Assembly (NCBI GenBank): GCA_030017825.1
Contig: JASEGW010000056.1
Location: forward strand, 1 to 9,448
Source: a bacterium
Lineage (GTDB): Bacteria; UBA9089; JAHJRX01
Length of the DNA stretch: 9,448 nt
Direction of reading: 5' to 3'
Positions within the stretch are counted from its first letter, which is position 1; each line of letters starts with the position of its first letter. The notes under the pieces were generated by a model. The model was not told where the DNA came from. It saw only the letters and a list, made by a program, of their open reading frames with translations, and made no database searches. Positions 1-6,977 of the stretch are shown piece after piece. The translations under genes and the position numbers were made by a program.

Positions 1-298
1 GCAATAAATATCATACAAACATAAATGCCATAGGCATGATATATTTAAAATTCAAATAGAACAATAAACATTTCTTATGTCAGATTAATTAATGGATTCC
101 ATATATTAAGGAAGAAAGGTTTAAGAGCTTAGCTTAAAAAATACTTTATTTTCTTTATAATTCTTTTCAAAGTATCTTAATTATTTTGGGATACTTTGTA
201 GACAAATTTTCCCAAGGCAGGGCTTTCTAAGTGCCGTGGAACAATAATTAGCTTCAGGTTTGCAAAATCAATTGTAAGTTATATAATAAAAACTCACT
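1..298. other. Non-coding region downstream of nadK
   Basis: No gene is visible. Apart from the stems at 136-198 it contains ATGCC-ATA-GGCAT (25-37), TTAAG/CTTAA (121-125, 133-137) and, at 67-87, AACATTTCTTATGTCAGATTA, which resembles the spacer block at 3363-3390 with a few bases deleted. The window edge hides what follows. Confidence 0.4.
136..198 (-). terminator. Possible terminator-like alternative stems after nadK
   Basis: On the minus strand, CAAAGTATC (198-190) and GATACTTTG (176-168) form a perfect 9-bp stem with a 13-nt loop. The same central segment can instead pair with AAAGTATT (147-140; 7 bp plus one G-U), which is followed at once by a T run to 136. The first stem lacks a T run; the second has one but a 21-nt loop and few G-C pairs. 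It could end the nadK transcript, but is weak as an intrinsic terminator. Confidence 0.3.
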
Positions 299-1165
299 CT
301 ATTTTCTTTTTCCCCAATTTAATTTAGCTCTCAAAACCTCAAAAAAACTCCTTTTTTCTGAACAAATTAATAAAGTTTGCCTTGTTGCTTTAGTAATGGC
401 TATACAGTCTCCATTCTGCAAAGAATATCCTTCTTGCCCATCACAAGTTAGATTAATATCTTCATCTTCAGATGCAATTTTGATTAAAATAGTATTTTCA
501 GAAGTAAGTACCATGGGACGATGAGTAAGAGAGTGAGGGCAGATGGGTGTTATAACTAGAGCATTTAAACTTGGATAGACGATAGGGCCACCAGCAGATA
601 AGGAATAGGCTGTAGAACCAGTTGGGGTAGAAACAATAATACCGTCGGCAAAATAAGTAGCAATGTATTCATCTTGAATAAATAATTCAAAGTTTATCAA
701 ACGAGCCAAAGAACCTTTATTAACTACAGCATCATTCAAGGCATAAAAAACAGCTGCTTTTTTGTTGTTTCTAATTACTTGAGCTTCTATCATAATTTTA
801 TAGTTTATGGTATATTGCTTTTCAAAAACTCTTTCTAATGAAGAATAGATTTCATCTTGGGTAATTTCAGTTAGAAAACCTAATTTGCCTAAATTTATAG
901 CTAAAATAGGTACATCTCTTCCTTTTAAAAATTTTACCGTGTGAAGCAAAGTACCATCTCCTCCTAAAACTATTACCATTTCTAATCTTTCTATATCTGT
1001 TTCTTCTATGTTTTGTATTTTGTTTGAAGGTATATTTATTTGAGTTAATACTTCTTTTGATATAAAGATATTACAATCTTTATTCAAAAGCCAAGAAACT
1101 AATTCTTTAATGATATTAAAAGCATTTTCTTTCTTTAAGTTTACAATAATTCCTAAATTTTTCAT
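299..1165 (-). CDS. nadK: NAD kinase
   Basis: NAD kinase phosphorylates NAD to NADP with ATP or polyphosphate and sets the cytosolic NADP(H) pool. The 288 residues carry the GGDGT motif at 68-72 (with catalytic D70), GKLGFLTE (93-100), the NAD-binding ALNDAVV (142-148), the Gly-rich DGIIVSTPTGSTAYSLSAGG (174-193) and TPICPHSLTHRP (206-217). This is the complete family signature. The length is typical. The start is ATG with TAGGT about 6 nt upstream (1172-1176). It follows dxs after 275 nt; in many Firmicutes tlyA lies between dxs and nadK, and here it is absent. NADPH is needed by the MEP reductoisomerase, so the neighbourhood makes metabolic sense, though NADP is used throughout the cell. 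Confidence 0.97.
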   Translation of the reverse strand: MKNLGIIVNLKKENAFNIIKELVSWLLNKDCNIFISKEVLTQINIPSNKIQNIEETDIERLEMVIVLGGDGTLLHTVKFLKGRDVPILAINLGKLGFLTEITQDEIYSSLERVFEKQYTINYKIMIEAQVIRNNKKAAVFYALNDAVVNKGSLARLINFELFIQDEYIATYFADGIIVSTPTGSTAYSLSAGGPIVYPSLNALVITPICPHSLTHRPMVLTSENTILIKIASEDEDINLTCDGQEGYSLQNGDCIAITKATRQTLLICSEKRSFFEVLRAKLNWGKRK

Positions 1166-1247
1166 TTTAATACCTATTGGTTTTTCTTAATAACCTAAAT
1201 ATGAAAGCTTAGCTAAAGGAAAAAGTATAATGCTATGCAGTTTAAGC

Positions 1248-1290
1248 AACATATTCCGAGTAAAAATATTTATTTTCCAATTCTCAATTT
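1248..1290. repeat. Diverged spacer repeat, copy upstream of nadK
   Basis: AACATATTC at 1248-1256 and TTTCCAATTCTCAATTT at 1274-1290 match the blocks found at 3363-3421 in the same order, with a shorter gap between them. A further AACATATTTCCTTAG segment begins at 1329 inside the fold-back. The rest of the 275-nt dxs-nadK spacer is AT-rich and holds no gene or clear promoter. Confidence 0.35.
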
Positions 1291-1300
1291 AAAATTTTTA

Positions 1301-1381
1301 GTAACTATTCAACAATGTTCAATATAACAACATATTTCCTTAGTGCGAAGTTTAAAACTTAGATTTATGCTGAATAGTTAC
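1301..1381. repeat. 81-bp fold-back with perfect 11-bp terminal inverted repeats
   Basis: GTAACTATTCA at 1301-1311 and TGAATAGTTAC at 1371-1381 are exact reverse complements bounding 59 bp. Inside lies a second palindrome, AAGTTT-A-AAACTT at 1348-1360. The plus strand continues with a run of eight T after the right arm (1384-1391). There is no coding capacity. It resembles a tiny non-autonomous element (MITE-like) or decayed remnant, but no target-site duplication is evident: flanks differ beyond single bases. Confidence 0.4.
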
Positions 1382-1440
1382 AATTTTTTTTATGATTTTC
1401 AATAAATCAATAAACAAATTTTCAAGTGTTAGGAAATTAT

Positions 1441-3321
1441 TCACTTTAGTAGTAATTTTACTTTATTTATAATTCCCTGAATGGATAACCCGTATTTTTC
1501 ATAAAGAATTTGGTTATCACCATGTTCAATGAATTTATCAGGAAAACCAATGCTTTCAACTCTAACTTTATTAATATTTTTTTCTTGGAGAAGATTTAGA
1601 ATTAGACCCTTTATTCCACCATTACTTACATGGTTTTCCACTATAATTATCCTCTTTATTTTATTTACCAAGGAGGTGATTAGTTCTTCATCCAAGGGTT
1701 TGATAAACCTTAAATTTACTACAGTAAGCTCTATTCCTTCTTTTGCTAAATGATTTGCTGCTTGCAGGCTGTTATAAACCATATTTCCAGCGGCAAATAT
1801 TACTGCTTCCTTTCCTTCTTGAAGGATTTCTGCTTTTCCATAATGTATTTCAATTGGTTCTTTATTCTCAAACTTAGGAGGCTTTTCTTTGGGAAAACGG
1901 ATAGCTACTGGACCCTTAAAATTCAAAGCCCATTTTAACATAGATTTTAACTCTAAACCATCTTTAGGAGACATAAGAGTCATATTTGGAATATGGCTTA
2001 GGTAAGTAATATCAAACAATCCATGGTGAGTGGGGCCATCTTCGCCCACTATACCAGCTCTATCAATAATAAATACAACAGGTAAATTTGGTAGACAGAC
2101 ATCATGTATGATTTGATCGTATGCCCTTTGCAAGAAAGTAGAGTAAATAGCAACTATAGGCTTATAACCTCTTACAGTCAATCCTGCAGCAAAAGCTACT
2201 CCATGGCCTTCTGCGATTCCTACATCAAAGAAACGGTCAGGAAATTTATCTTGAAAATTTGAAAGACCTGTGCCTTCTGCCATGGCAGCTGTGATAGCAA
2301 TGATGGTATCATCTTTATCCGCCTCTTCTATCAAACAATTTCCAAAGATTTGAGAATAAGTATTGCTATTATCGATGTCTTTAGGTTTACCTGTGGTTAT
2401 ATTAAAGGGAGAACTTCCATGAAACCAGGAAGGGTTGTTTTCTGCTGGAAGGTATCCCTTGCCTTTTTTAGTAATGACATGTAAAAGCAAAGGACCTTTT
2501 AGTTTGCTTATACTATATAAGGTATTTATTAGTTCAGAAAGATTATGTCCTGCAATAGGGCCAAAATAGCGAAATCCTAACTCTTCAAAAAATGCTCCAG
2601 GAATTAAAATATTTTTTGCTCCTTCTTCAACTTTCTTAATAATATTAGTAATTCTTTCACCAAAAATAGGAATGTTGGAGACAAGCTCAGCAAGGTCGTT
2701 CTTTAATTTATTATAAATAGGAGCTGTTATTAATCTGTTGAGATAGGAAGATAAAGCTCCCACAGAAGGAGAAATGCTCATTTCGTTGCTATTTAAAACA
2801 ACTATAATATCTTTTTTAATATGTCCGCCATGATTTAAGGCTTCAAAAGCTAATCCATTTGCAATGCTTCCATCTCCAATTAGAGCAATTATTTTGTAGT
2901 CTTCTTTATTGAGGTCTCTAGCAGCAGCCATTCCTATTGCTACTGATATAGAAGTGCTGCTATGTCCCGTGTTAAAAGCATCATGAATACTTTCTTCTTT
3001 TCTTGGAAAACCAGAGATTCCTTCATATTTCCTCAATGTGCCAAACTTTTCTTTTCTTCCAGTTAAGATTTTATGAGCATATGATTGATGTCCTACATCT
3101 AGAATAATCTTGTCTTGAGGAGAATTAAATATGTAATGTAAAGATAAAATTAACTCTACTACTCCTAAATTAGAAGATAAGTGACCACCATTTGAAGAAA
3201 CAGTGTGTATGATAAGCTCTCTAATTTCTTTAGCCAATGTTTCTAAATCAGAAATACTTAGGCTCTTAATATCTTTTGGAGAATTTATTTGATCTAATAA
3301 TTTATTCATATATAATTTCAA
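1441..3321 (-). CDS. dxs: 1-Deoxy-D-xylulose-5-phosphate synthase
   Basis: DXS uses thiamine diphosphate to join pyruvate and glyceraldehyde 3-phosphate, the first and flux-controlling step of the MEP isoprenoid pathway. In the 626 residues: GGHLSSNLG (45-53, H47), GDG (149-151) and N179/M181 for thiamine diphosphate and Mg, the catalytic Glu E371, YSTFLQRAYDQ (393-403), DGPTHHG (428-434), R475 for substrate phosphate, and a C-terminal transketolase domain (about 500-620). The length is normal. Two usually invariant motifs vary: LNSNEMSIS where LNDNEMSIS is usual, and GIAEGHG where GIAEQHA is usual; catalytic residues remain. The listed start is TTG just after an in-frame TAA; ATG at 3309 (MNKLLDQINS) is an alternative that fits family N-termini well, and neither has a good ribosome-binding site. 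It follows ispA after 233 nt. Confidence 0.97.
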   Translation of the reverse strand: MKLYMNKLLDQINSPKDIKSLSISDLETLAKEIRELIIHTVSSNGGHLSSNLGVVELILSLHYIFNSPQDKIILDVGHQSYAHKILTGRKEKFGTLRKYEGISGFPRKEESIHDAFNTGHSSTSISVAIGMAAARDLNKEDYKIIALIGDGSIANGLAFEALNHGGHIKKDIIVVLNSNEMSISPSVGALSSYLNRLITAPIYNKLKNDLAELVSNIPIFGERITNIIKKVEEGAKNILIPGAFFEELGFRYFGPIAGHNLSELINTLYSISKLKGPLLLHVITKKGKGYLPAENNPSWFHGSSPFNITTGKPKDIDNSNTYSQIFGNCLIEEADKDDTIIAITAAMAEGTGLSNFQDKFPDRFFDVGIAEGHGVAFAAGLTVRGYKPIVAIYSTFLQRAYDQIIHDVCLPNLPVVFIIDRAGIVGEDGPTHHGLFDITYLSHIPNMTLMSPKDGLELKSMLKWALNFKGPVAIRFPKEKPPKFENKEPIEIHYGKAEILQEGKEAVIFAAGNMVYNSLQAANHLAKEGIELTVVNLRFIKPLDEELITSLVNKIKRIIIVENHVSNGGIKGLILNLLQEKNINKVRVESIGFPDKFIEHGDNQILYEKYGLSIQGIINKVKLLLK

Positions 3322-3362
3322 TTAATGCTCAGAAATATTAATCCTTAAACTTAAAATAAAGG

Positions 3363-3421
3363 AACATATTCTTATGTCGAACTCAGATTATATTAGGTTT
3401 TCAATTTCCAATTATGAATTT
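3363..3421. repeat. Diverged spacer repeat, copy upstream of dxs
   Basis: The plus strand contains AACATATTC at 3363-3371, continuing as TTATGTCGAACTCAGATTA to 3390, and later TTTCCAATTATGAATTT at 3405-3421. The same AACATATTC and a TTTCCAATT block that matches at 15 of 17 positions occur in the same order upstream of nadK (1248-1290). The first part also resembles 67-87 and 1329-1367. Remaining parts of the 233-nt spacer are AT-rich with no gene. Confidence 0.35.
3387..3392 (-). promoter_or_regulatory. Possible -10 element upstream of dxs
   Basis: The minus strand carries a perfect TATAAT here, about 65 nt before the dxs start. The best hexamer at a 17-nt spacing is TAATTG, a poor -35, so this is only a candidate. 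It overlaps the shared block described at 3363-3421. The long spacer would accommodate a separate dxs promoter. Confidence 0.3.
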
Positions 3422-3554
3422 TCAAACATTGTAAACCGTATCATTGATGATTGCAAATTGGTAATAGAAATCTATAAATTCTTCAATTTTTAAGACATAG
3501 GTTGCATTTATTTTATCTATTAAACATCTTTTAAGCTTAGTTTTAATTATTATG

Positions 3555-4448
3555 TTAATAACTTCTCTGGACAATAAATTTAGCAATTTCTCTTAAAGGG
3601 TCAGCTTGATGATCAAAACTTTCTAATGAAGTTAAAGCTTCTTGATGTAGCTGCTTAGCCCATTCTTTAGATTCTTCTAATCCATATACGGAAGGATAAG
3701 TTAATTTATTCTTTGAAATGTCACTTTGGCTACTTTTACCCATTACCTCTTTATTTCCCTCAATGTCTAATATATCATCTATAATTTGAAAAACAAGTCC
3801 AATATATTCTCCATATTGAGTTAATAGGCGGAGTTGATTTTGGCTAGAGCCTCCTAAAATAGCTCCAATACGCAATGAAGTGCATATTAGGTTTCCAGTT
3901 TTATGGGTATGGATGTATTGAAGAGTGGGAGCATCTGTAGATTTGTTTTCTGATATAATATCTACTACTTGTCCTCCAATCATTCCTGACGTACCAATGG
4001 CAAAAGCTATTTCGTAAATAACTCTTAATACTAAAGAGGAGTTAGTTTTTTCGGTAATTCCTTGTTTGGACATAATTTCAAAAGCTAAAGTTAAAAGAGC
4101 ATCTCCAGATAAAATAGCTATGGCTTCTCCAAATTTTTTATGACAAGTAAGCTTACCGCGGCGATAATCATCATTATCTATACTTGGAAGATCATCATGA
4201 ATTAAAGAATAGGTGTGGATTAATTCCAAAGCAGCAGCAAAAGGAATCACATCCTGGGTATTACCTCCTACTGCTTCACAAGCAGAAATAGCTAAAATGG
4301 GACGAATTCTTTTTCCTCCAGCAAAGGTGCTATAACGCATAGCTTTATGAATGATAGGAGGATAAGTAGTAGTTGGAGATAAATACTTTTCTAAGGCTTC
4401 TTCTACTTCTTTCTTTTTTATAGATAAGTATTTTTCAATTAGTAGCAA
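3555..4448 (-). CDS. ispA: Short-chain (E)-prenyl diphosphate synthase (FPP/GGPP synthase)
   Basis: The enzyme condenses isopentenyl diphosphate with allylic diphosphates to give farnesyl (or geranylgeranyl) diphosphate, the precursor of undecaprenyl carriers, quinones and other isoprenoids. The 297 residues show GGKRIRP (44-50) for substrate binding, the first Asp-rich motif DDLPSID (D85, D86, D91) with the two-residue insertion of bacterial type, RRG at 96-98, GGQVVD (158-163), and the second Asp-rich motif DDILD (224-228) followed by KLTYPS (248-253). All metal-binding aspartates are intact. The start is TTG with GAGGG 4 nt upstream; the next Met (residue 37) would remove part of the fold. 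The position between xseB and dxs is the classical bacterial order. Chain length (C15 or C20) cannot be fixed from the sequence. Confidence 0.95.
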   Translation of the reverse strand: MLLIEKYLSIKKKEVEEALEKYLSPTTTYPPIIHKAMRYSTFAGGKRIRPILAISACEAVGGNTQDVIPFAAALELIHTYSLIHDDLPSIDNDDYRRGKLTCHKKFGEAIAILSGDALLTLAFEIMSKQGITEKTNSSLVLRVIYEIAFAIGTSGMIGGQVVDIISENKSTDAPTLQYIHTHKTGNLICTSLRIGAILGGSSQNQLRLLTQYGEYIGLVFQIIDDILDIEGNKEVMGKSSQSDISKNKLTYPSVYGLEESKEWAKQLHQEALTSLESFDHQADPLREIAKFIVQRSY

Positions 4449-4450
4449 AT

Positions 4451-4576
4451 TACCCTCGATTATGAGTACTCAAATATAGCTAAGTCTATCGTCATTCATG
4501 ATAGCTTCGTTATTCTACCCAAGGTATTCAGATACCAGCTTACCTAAACAGTTACATGTTTACTTTACATTGTAAC
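4451..4576. promoter_or_regulatory. Hairpin-rich leader of ispA
   Basis: The 164-nt xseB-ispA spacer holds a run of small palindromes: TGAGTACTCA (4463-4472, perfect 10 bp); CTATC/GATAG (4486-4490, 4500-4504); TACC/GGTA (4516-4519, 4523-4526); GGTAT/ATACC (4523-4527, 4532-4536); and GTTACATGT with ACATTGTAAC (4551-4559, 4567-4576, one bulged base). TACC/GGTA and GGTAT/ATACC share bases and exclude each other. TGAGTACTCA lies 5 nt upstream of the ispA GAGGG site (4453-4457), where a bound protein or a stem could limit translation. No known riboswitch class is recognised. Confidence 0.35.
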
Positions 4577-4612
4577 CTTGATGCACTTTACGCTTTGAGT
4601 TTTATATTTACA

Positions 4613-4846
4613 TTAATCGTTTGAAGATTTAAAAGGTTCCTTTTCTATTTGACCATCTTCATGAAATTTAGTTAAAATTTCTATCTTTTTAGAAGCTTCA
4701 TCCAGCTTATCTTGGCAGTGCTTAGATAGTTTTATACCTTCTTCAAATAATTTTAGGGATTCTTCTAAGCTTAACTCTTCTCCCTCAAAACAATTTACAA
4801 TTTTTTCTAAACGAGAAAGGGCATTTTCAAATTTTATCTTTTTCAT
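4613..4846 (-). CDS. xseB: Exodeoxyribonuclease VII small subunit
   Basis: XseB is the small non-catalytic subunit; several copies coat the helical arm of XseA and are needed for a stable, active exonuclease VII. The 77 residues show the expected helical hairpin: FENALSRLEKIV at 6-17, then EELSLEESLKLFEEGIKL at 23-40, and a second helix through about residue 60 (KLDEASKKIEIL). The length matches the family (about 70-80). The start is ATG with AGGAT at 4852-4856, 5 nt upstream. It is separated from xseA by 296 nt and from ispA by 164 nt, spacings that would allow separate expression. The tail after residue 62 is acidic and poorly conserved. Identification is firm given the motif and the neighbours. 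Confidence 0.95.
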   Translation of the reverse strand: MKKIKFENALSRLEKIVNCFEGEELSLEESLKLFEEGIKLSKHCQDKLDEASKKIEILTKFHEDGQIEKEPFKSSND

Positions 4847-5142
4847 ATTTTATCCTATAAAAACATCAGGGATTGCTTATCAATTTTGAATAAAGATAGT
4901 AATGAATTAGCAGCTATTCAGGTAGTTGGAAAAAAGGAGATGATAAAGATAAGGGGATCAAGATAACATAATAAGTAGCACGTAATCAGTAACCCATAAT
5001 AAGAATTTATAAACAGACTTTATATTTAAATAGTCCACGCTATAGGTTACTTATTGCAAAGTATATAATTTTAATAAACAATCTCCATATTTCATTATCA
5101 CCCTTCTTGTATTTCTGATATATAGCTTGATGATTACCTTTA
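4847..5142. other. 296-nt spacer between xseA and xseB, with an inverted repeat
   Basis: No convincing gene is present. AGTAACCCATA (4988-4998) and TATAGGTTACT (5041-5051) form an 11-bp inverted repeat with one mismatch and a 42-nt loop. CTATTCA occurs at 4914-4920, as it does in the fold-back at 1301-1311. A 14-codon minus-strand frame (5051-5095, starting MKYGDC) has an AAGGG site 5 nt upstream but no other support. The spacer is unusual because xseA and xseB normally overlap or nearly touch. Confidence 0.5.
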
Positions 5143-6483
5143 TTACTTTTTAGTGTTATAGATTTTAGCTAAGATTTCCCCTTTAGATAGTTTAACCTTT
5201 ATGTTTTTGTTTATGCTTGCTTGGGAAGCATCTTTTATTATAATATTTTCAGGGTGTAAATAAGCAATGCTGTATCCTCGAGATAAAGTTTTTAAAGGAC
5301 TATAAGAATCTATCTTTTCAATGAATAATTGAGTTTGAAATTTTAGTTTTTGAAGTTTGCTATAAAAAGCATTTTTAATAAGTTTATTTTTCTGTTTTAG
5401 ACTTTCTCTATAGAATTCTAAAAAATACTTTTGAGGAGACTTAAAAGTATTATATTCCTGACACCTAATAAGCCTATTTTTCCGAACTTCAATTCGTTGA
5501 GAAAAACGGGAACAAATAACATTTAAACAGTTATCAATATATTGGCTATCTTTATCTACCTTATAGTAAGGTCTTTTAAAGAAAGTAGAGTTTTGATATT
5601 TTTGATAGTTAAAAAGTTGTTTGGAGATAGTACTTTTGGTTTTACTAATTATAAAGGTTCTAAGAGAATTAATCTTTTGACGCAGATCCTCTTTATTTTT
5701 CGTAAGAATTTCTGCAGCAATTGAAGGAGTGGCTGCTCTTATATCAGCTACAAAATCAGCAATCGTAAAGTCAGTTTCATGTCCTATGGCAGATATTATA
5801 GGAATGTGTGATTGATAAATAGCATAAGCTATTTTTTCTTCGTTAAACGACCAAAGATCTTCAATAGAGCCACCTCCACGAGCTATAATAATTACTTCAA
5901 TTTCTTTAATTCTGTTTAAAATTTTTATGGCATGAATAATTTCAGCTATAGAGCCTTCCCCCTGAACCTTTACTGGGACAATTAATACTTCTATGTTAGC
6001 AAAACGGCGGTTAATTACACTTAAGATATCTTTGATGGCAGCACCAGTAGGAGAAGTTATTATTCCTATTTTTTGGGGAAGCATGGGAAGAAGTTTTTTA
6101 TGCTTAGTGTCAAATAAGCCTTTTTTCTCTAAATTTTTCTTTAATTTTTCAAAAACTTCATAAAGTATCCCCATTCCTGTAGTTTCAGCATAATCAACAA
6201 TAACCTGATATTCGCCGCGAGGTTCATATACACTAATATATCCATACACTACAATATTTAGTCCATTTTGCAGTTTAAATTTTAGCTGAGATGCTTTACC
6301 TTTAAATATGACCACCCTTATGTGACTCTCTTGGTCCTTAAGCGAAAAATAAATATGACCCGAATTATGTAAGTGTAAATTTGAGACCTCACCTCTTATC
6401 CAAATATTAGTAAAATTATTTTCTATTATTTTTTTTATTTCTTTAGTAATTTCACTAATAGTATAAATGTGCTCTAGTTTCAT
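5143..6483 (-). CDS. xseA: Exodeoxyribonuclease VII large subunit
   Basis: XseA is the catalytic subunit of exonuclease VII, a cytosolic enzyme that degrades single-stranded DNA from both ends to oligonucleotides and acts in repair. Seen in the 446 residues: an N-terminal OB-fold DNA-binding domain (about 1-100, with WIRGEVSNL at 28-36), the catalytic core with TSPTGAAIKDI (143-153), ARGGGSIEDLWSFNEE (201-216) and GHETDFTIADFVADIRAATP (234-253), a long helical region (about 260-390) that binds XseB, and the C-terminal SPLKTLSRGYSI motif (395-406). The length is normal. It starts with ATG 10 nt after the spoVS stop and has no clear Shine-Dalgarno of its own, so translation is probably coupled to spoVS. 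Its partner xseB is not overlapping or adjacent as usual but lies 296 nt downstream. Confidence 0.98.
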   Translation of the reverse strand: MKLEHIYTISEITKEIKKIIENNFTNIWIRGEVSNLHLHNSGHIYFSLKDQESHIRVVIFKGKASQLKFKLQNGLNIVVYGYISVYEPRGEYQVIVDYAETTGMGILYEVFEKLKKNLEKKGLFDTKHKKLLPMLPQKIGIITSPTGAAIKDILSVINRRFANIEVLIVPVKVQGEGSIAEIIHAIKILNRIKEIEVIIIARGGGSIEDLWSFNEEKIAYAIYQSHIPIISAIGHETDFTIADFVADIRAATPSIAAEILTKNKEDLRQKINSLRTFIISKTKSTISKQLFNYQKYQNSTFFKRPYYKVDKDSQYIDNCLNVICSRFSQRIEVRKNRLIRCQEYNTFKSPQKYFLEFYRESLKQKNKLIKNAFYSKLQKLKFQTQLFIEKIDSYSPLKTLSRGYSIAYLHPENIIIKDASQASINKNIKVKLSKGEILAKIYNTKK

Positions 6484-6493
6484 AGAACGGTTT

Positions 6494-6772
6494 TTATTCT
6501 TCTTCTTTAGAGAGAGAACGGAGAATTAAACGAATGGCCGTTCTCTGTTTACCGTCAATTTCGATATCTCTAAAAGCTGGTATGCATACCAAATCTAAGC
6601 CACTAGGTGCTACGAAACCACGAGCAATGGCAATAGCTTTAATAGCTTGATTTAGGGCTCCTGCGCCCACTACTTGTAGCTCAACATGTGCTTTTCTGTC
6701 CCTGAACATTCCAGAAATAGCACCTGCTACAGCATTAGGCTTGGACTTTGAGGATACTTTAATAAGTTCCAT
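6494..6772 (-). CDS. spoVS: Stage V sporulation protein S family (SpoVS)
   Basis: SpoVS is a small Alba-like protein needed at a late sporulation stage in Bacillus, but it is widely conserved in bacteria that do not form spores, where its role is unclear. The 92 residues align along their whole length with Bacillus SpoVS (86 aa). They carry the signature VGAGALNQAIKAIAIARG at 35-52, FVAPSGLDL just after it, and PAFRDIEIDG at 65-74. The extra residues are a short acidic tail. The start is ATG with a strong AGAGGTGG site at 6777-6784. It follows ymdB after 205 nt and precedes xseA by only 10 nt, so it is probably co-translated with xseA. Identity is very firm; sporulation cannot be inferred from this gene alone. 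Confidence 0.97.
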   Translation of the reverse strand: MELIKVSSKSKPNAVAGAISGMFRDRKAHVELQVVGAGALNQAIKAIAIARGFVAPSGLDLVCIPAFRDIEIDGKQRTAIRLILRSLSKEEE

Positions 6773-6776
6773 CTTT

Positions 6777-6784
6777 CCACCTCT
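6777..6784 (-). promoter_or_regulatory. Shine-Dalgarno of spoVS
   Basis: The minus strand reads AGAGGTGG, followed by four bases (AAAG) and the ATG. With the rny site it is one of the two strongest ribosome-binding sites in the window. This fits an abundant small protein and contrasts with the lack of any clear site before xseA. Confidence 0.7.
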
Positions 6785-6895
6785 TTTTCTTTCTTTATTG
6801 GTTCGATACTACTAAACTAATTAGGATGATCCAAGTTCAATATAAACCTGCGCCTAAAGATTAATATTTGAGAGTTAAGTGAAATTAGATACTTT

Positions 6896-6934
6896 AAGTT
6901 TTGTGTTTCACTGAAGTTGTGAAATATTAAACTT
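6896..6934. repeat. Imperfect 16-bp hairpin in the ymdB-spoVS spacer
   Basis: TTTCAC (6906-6911) pairs with GTGAAA (6919-6924) around a 7-nt loop. The stem extends outward through four weaker positions to AAGTTT (6896-6901) with AAACTT (6929-6934). As plus-strand RNA the extension has two G-U pairs and one mismatch; as minus-strand RNA these become A-C mismatches. Further out, on the ymdB side, AAAAAAC and GTTTTTT (6948-6963) form an all-A/T fold ending in T7 on the minus strand, a weak terminator-like feature. The rest of the 205-nt spacer shows no gene. Confidence 0.4.
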
Positions 6935-6977
6935 TAAATTTCAAAACAAAAAAACAGTTTTTTGTGGTTAACTCAGG

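Noticed and set aside
1529..1938. Two open frames on the plus strand inside dxs
   Set aside because: They run antisense to a fully conserved enzyme, resemble no family and lack ribosome-binding sites; shadows of dxs.
5051..5095. A 14-codon minus-strand frame with an AAGGG site, upstream of xseB
   Set aside because: It is very short, has no recognisable relatives and no attenuator after it; such frames are frequent in spacers. Kept only as a note in the spacer entry.
5542..5724. A 60-codon plus-strand open frame inside xseA
   Set aside because: Antisense to the XseA helical region, with Ile, Leu, Phe and Lys bias from AT-rich sequence; no independent support.
6494..6772. spoVS as evidence that the organism forms spores
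   Set aside because: SpoVS is common in non-sporulating lineages, so the gene alone says nothing firm about sporulation.
6773..6840. A sigma-A type promoter before spoVS using TTGAAC (minus strand, 6835-6840)
   Set aside because: No -10 hexamer occurs at 16-18 nt from it, and no SigH-like motif is visible either.
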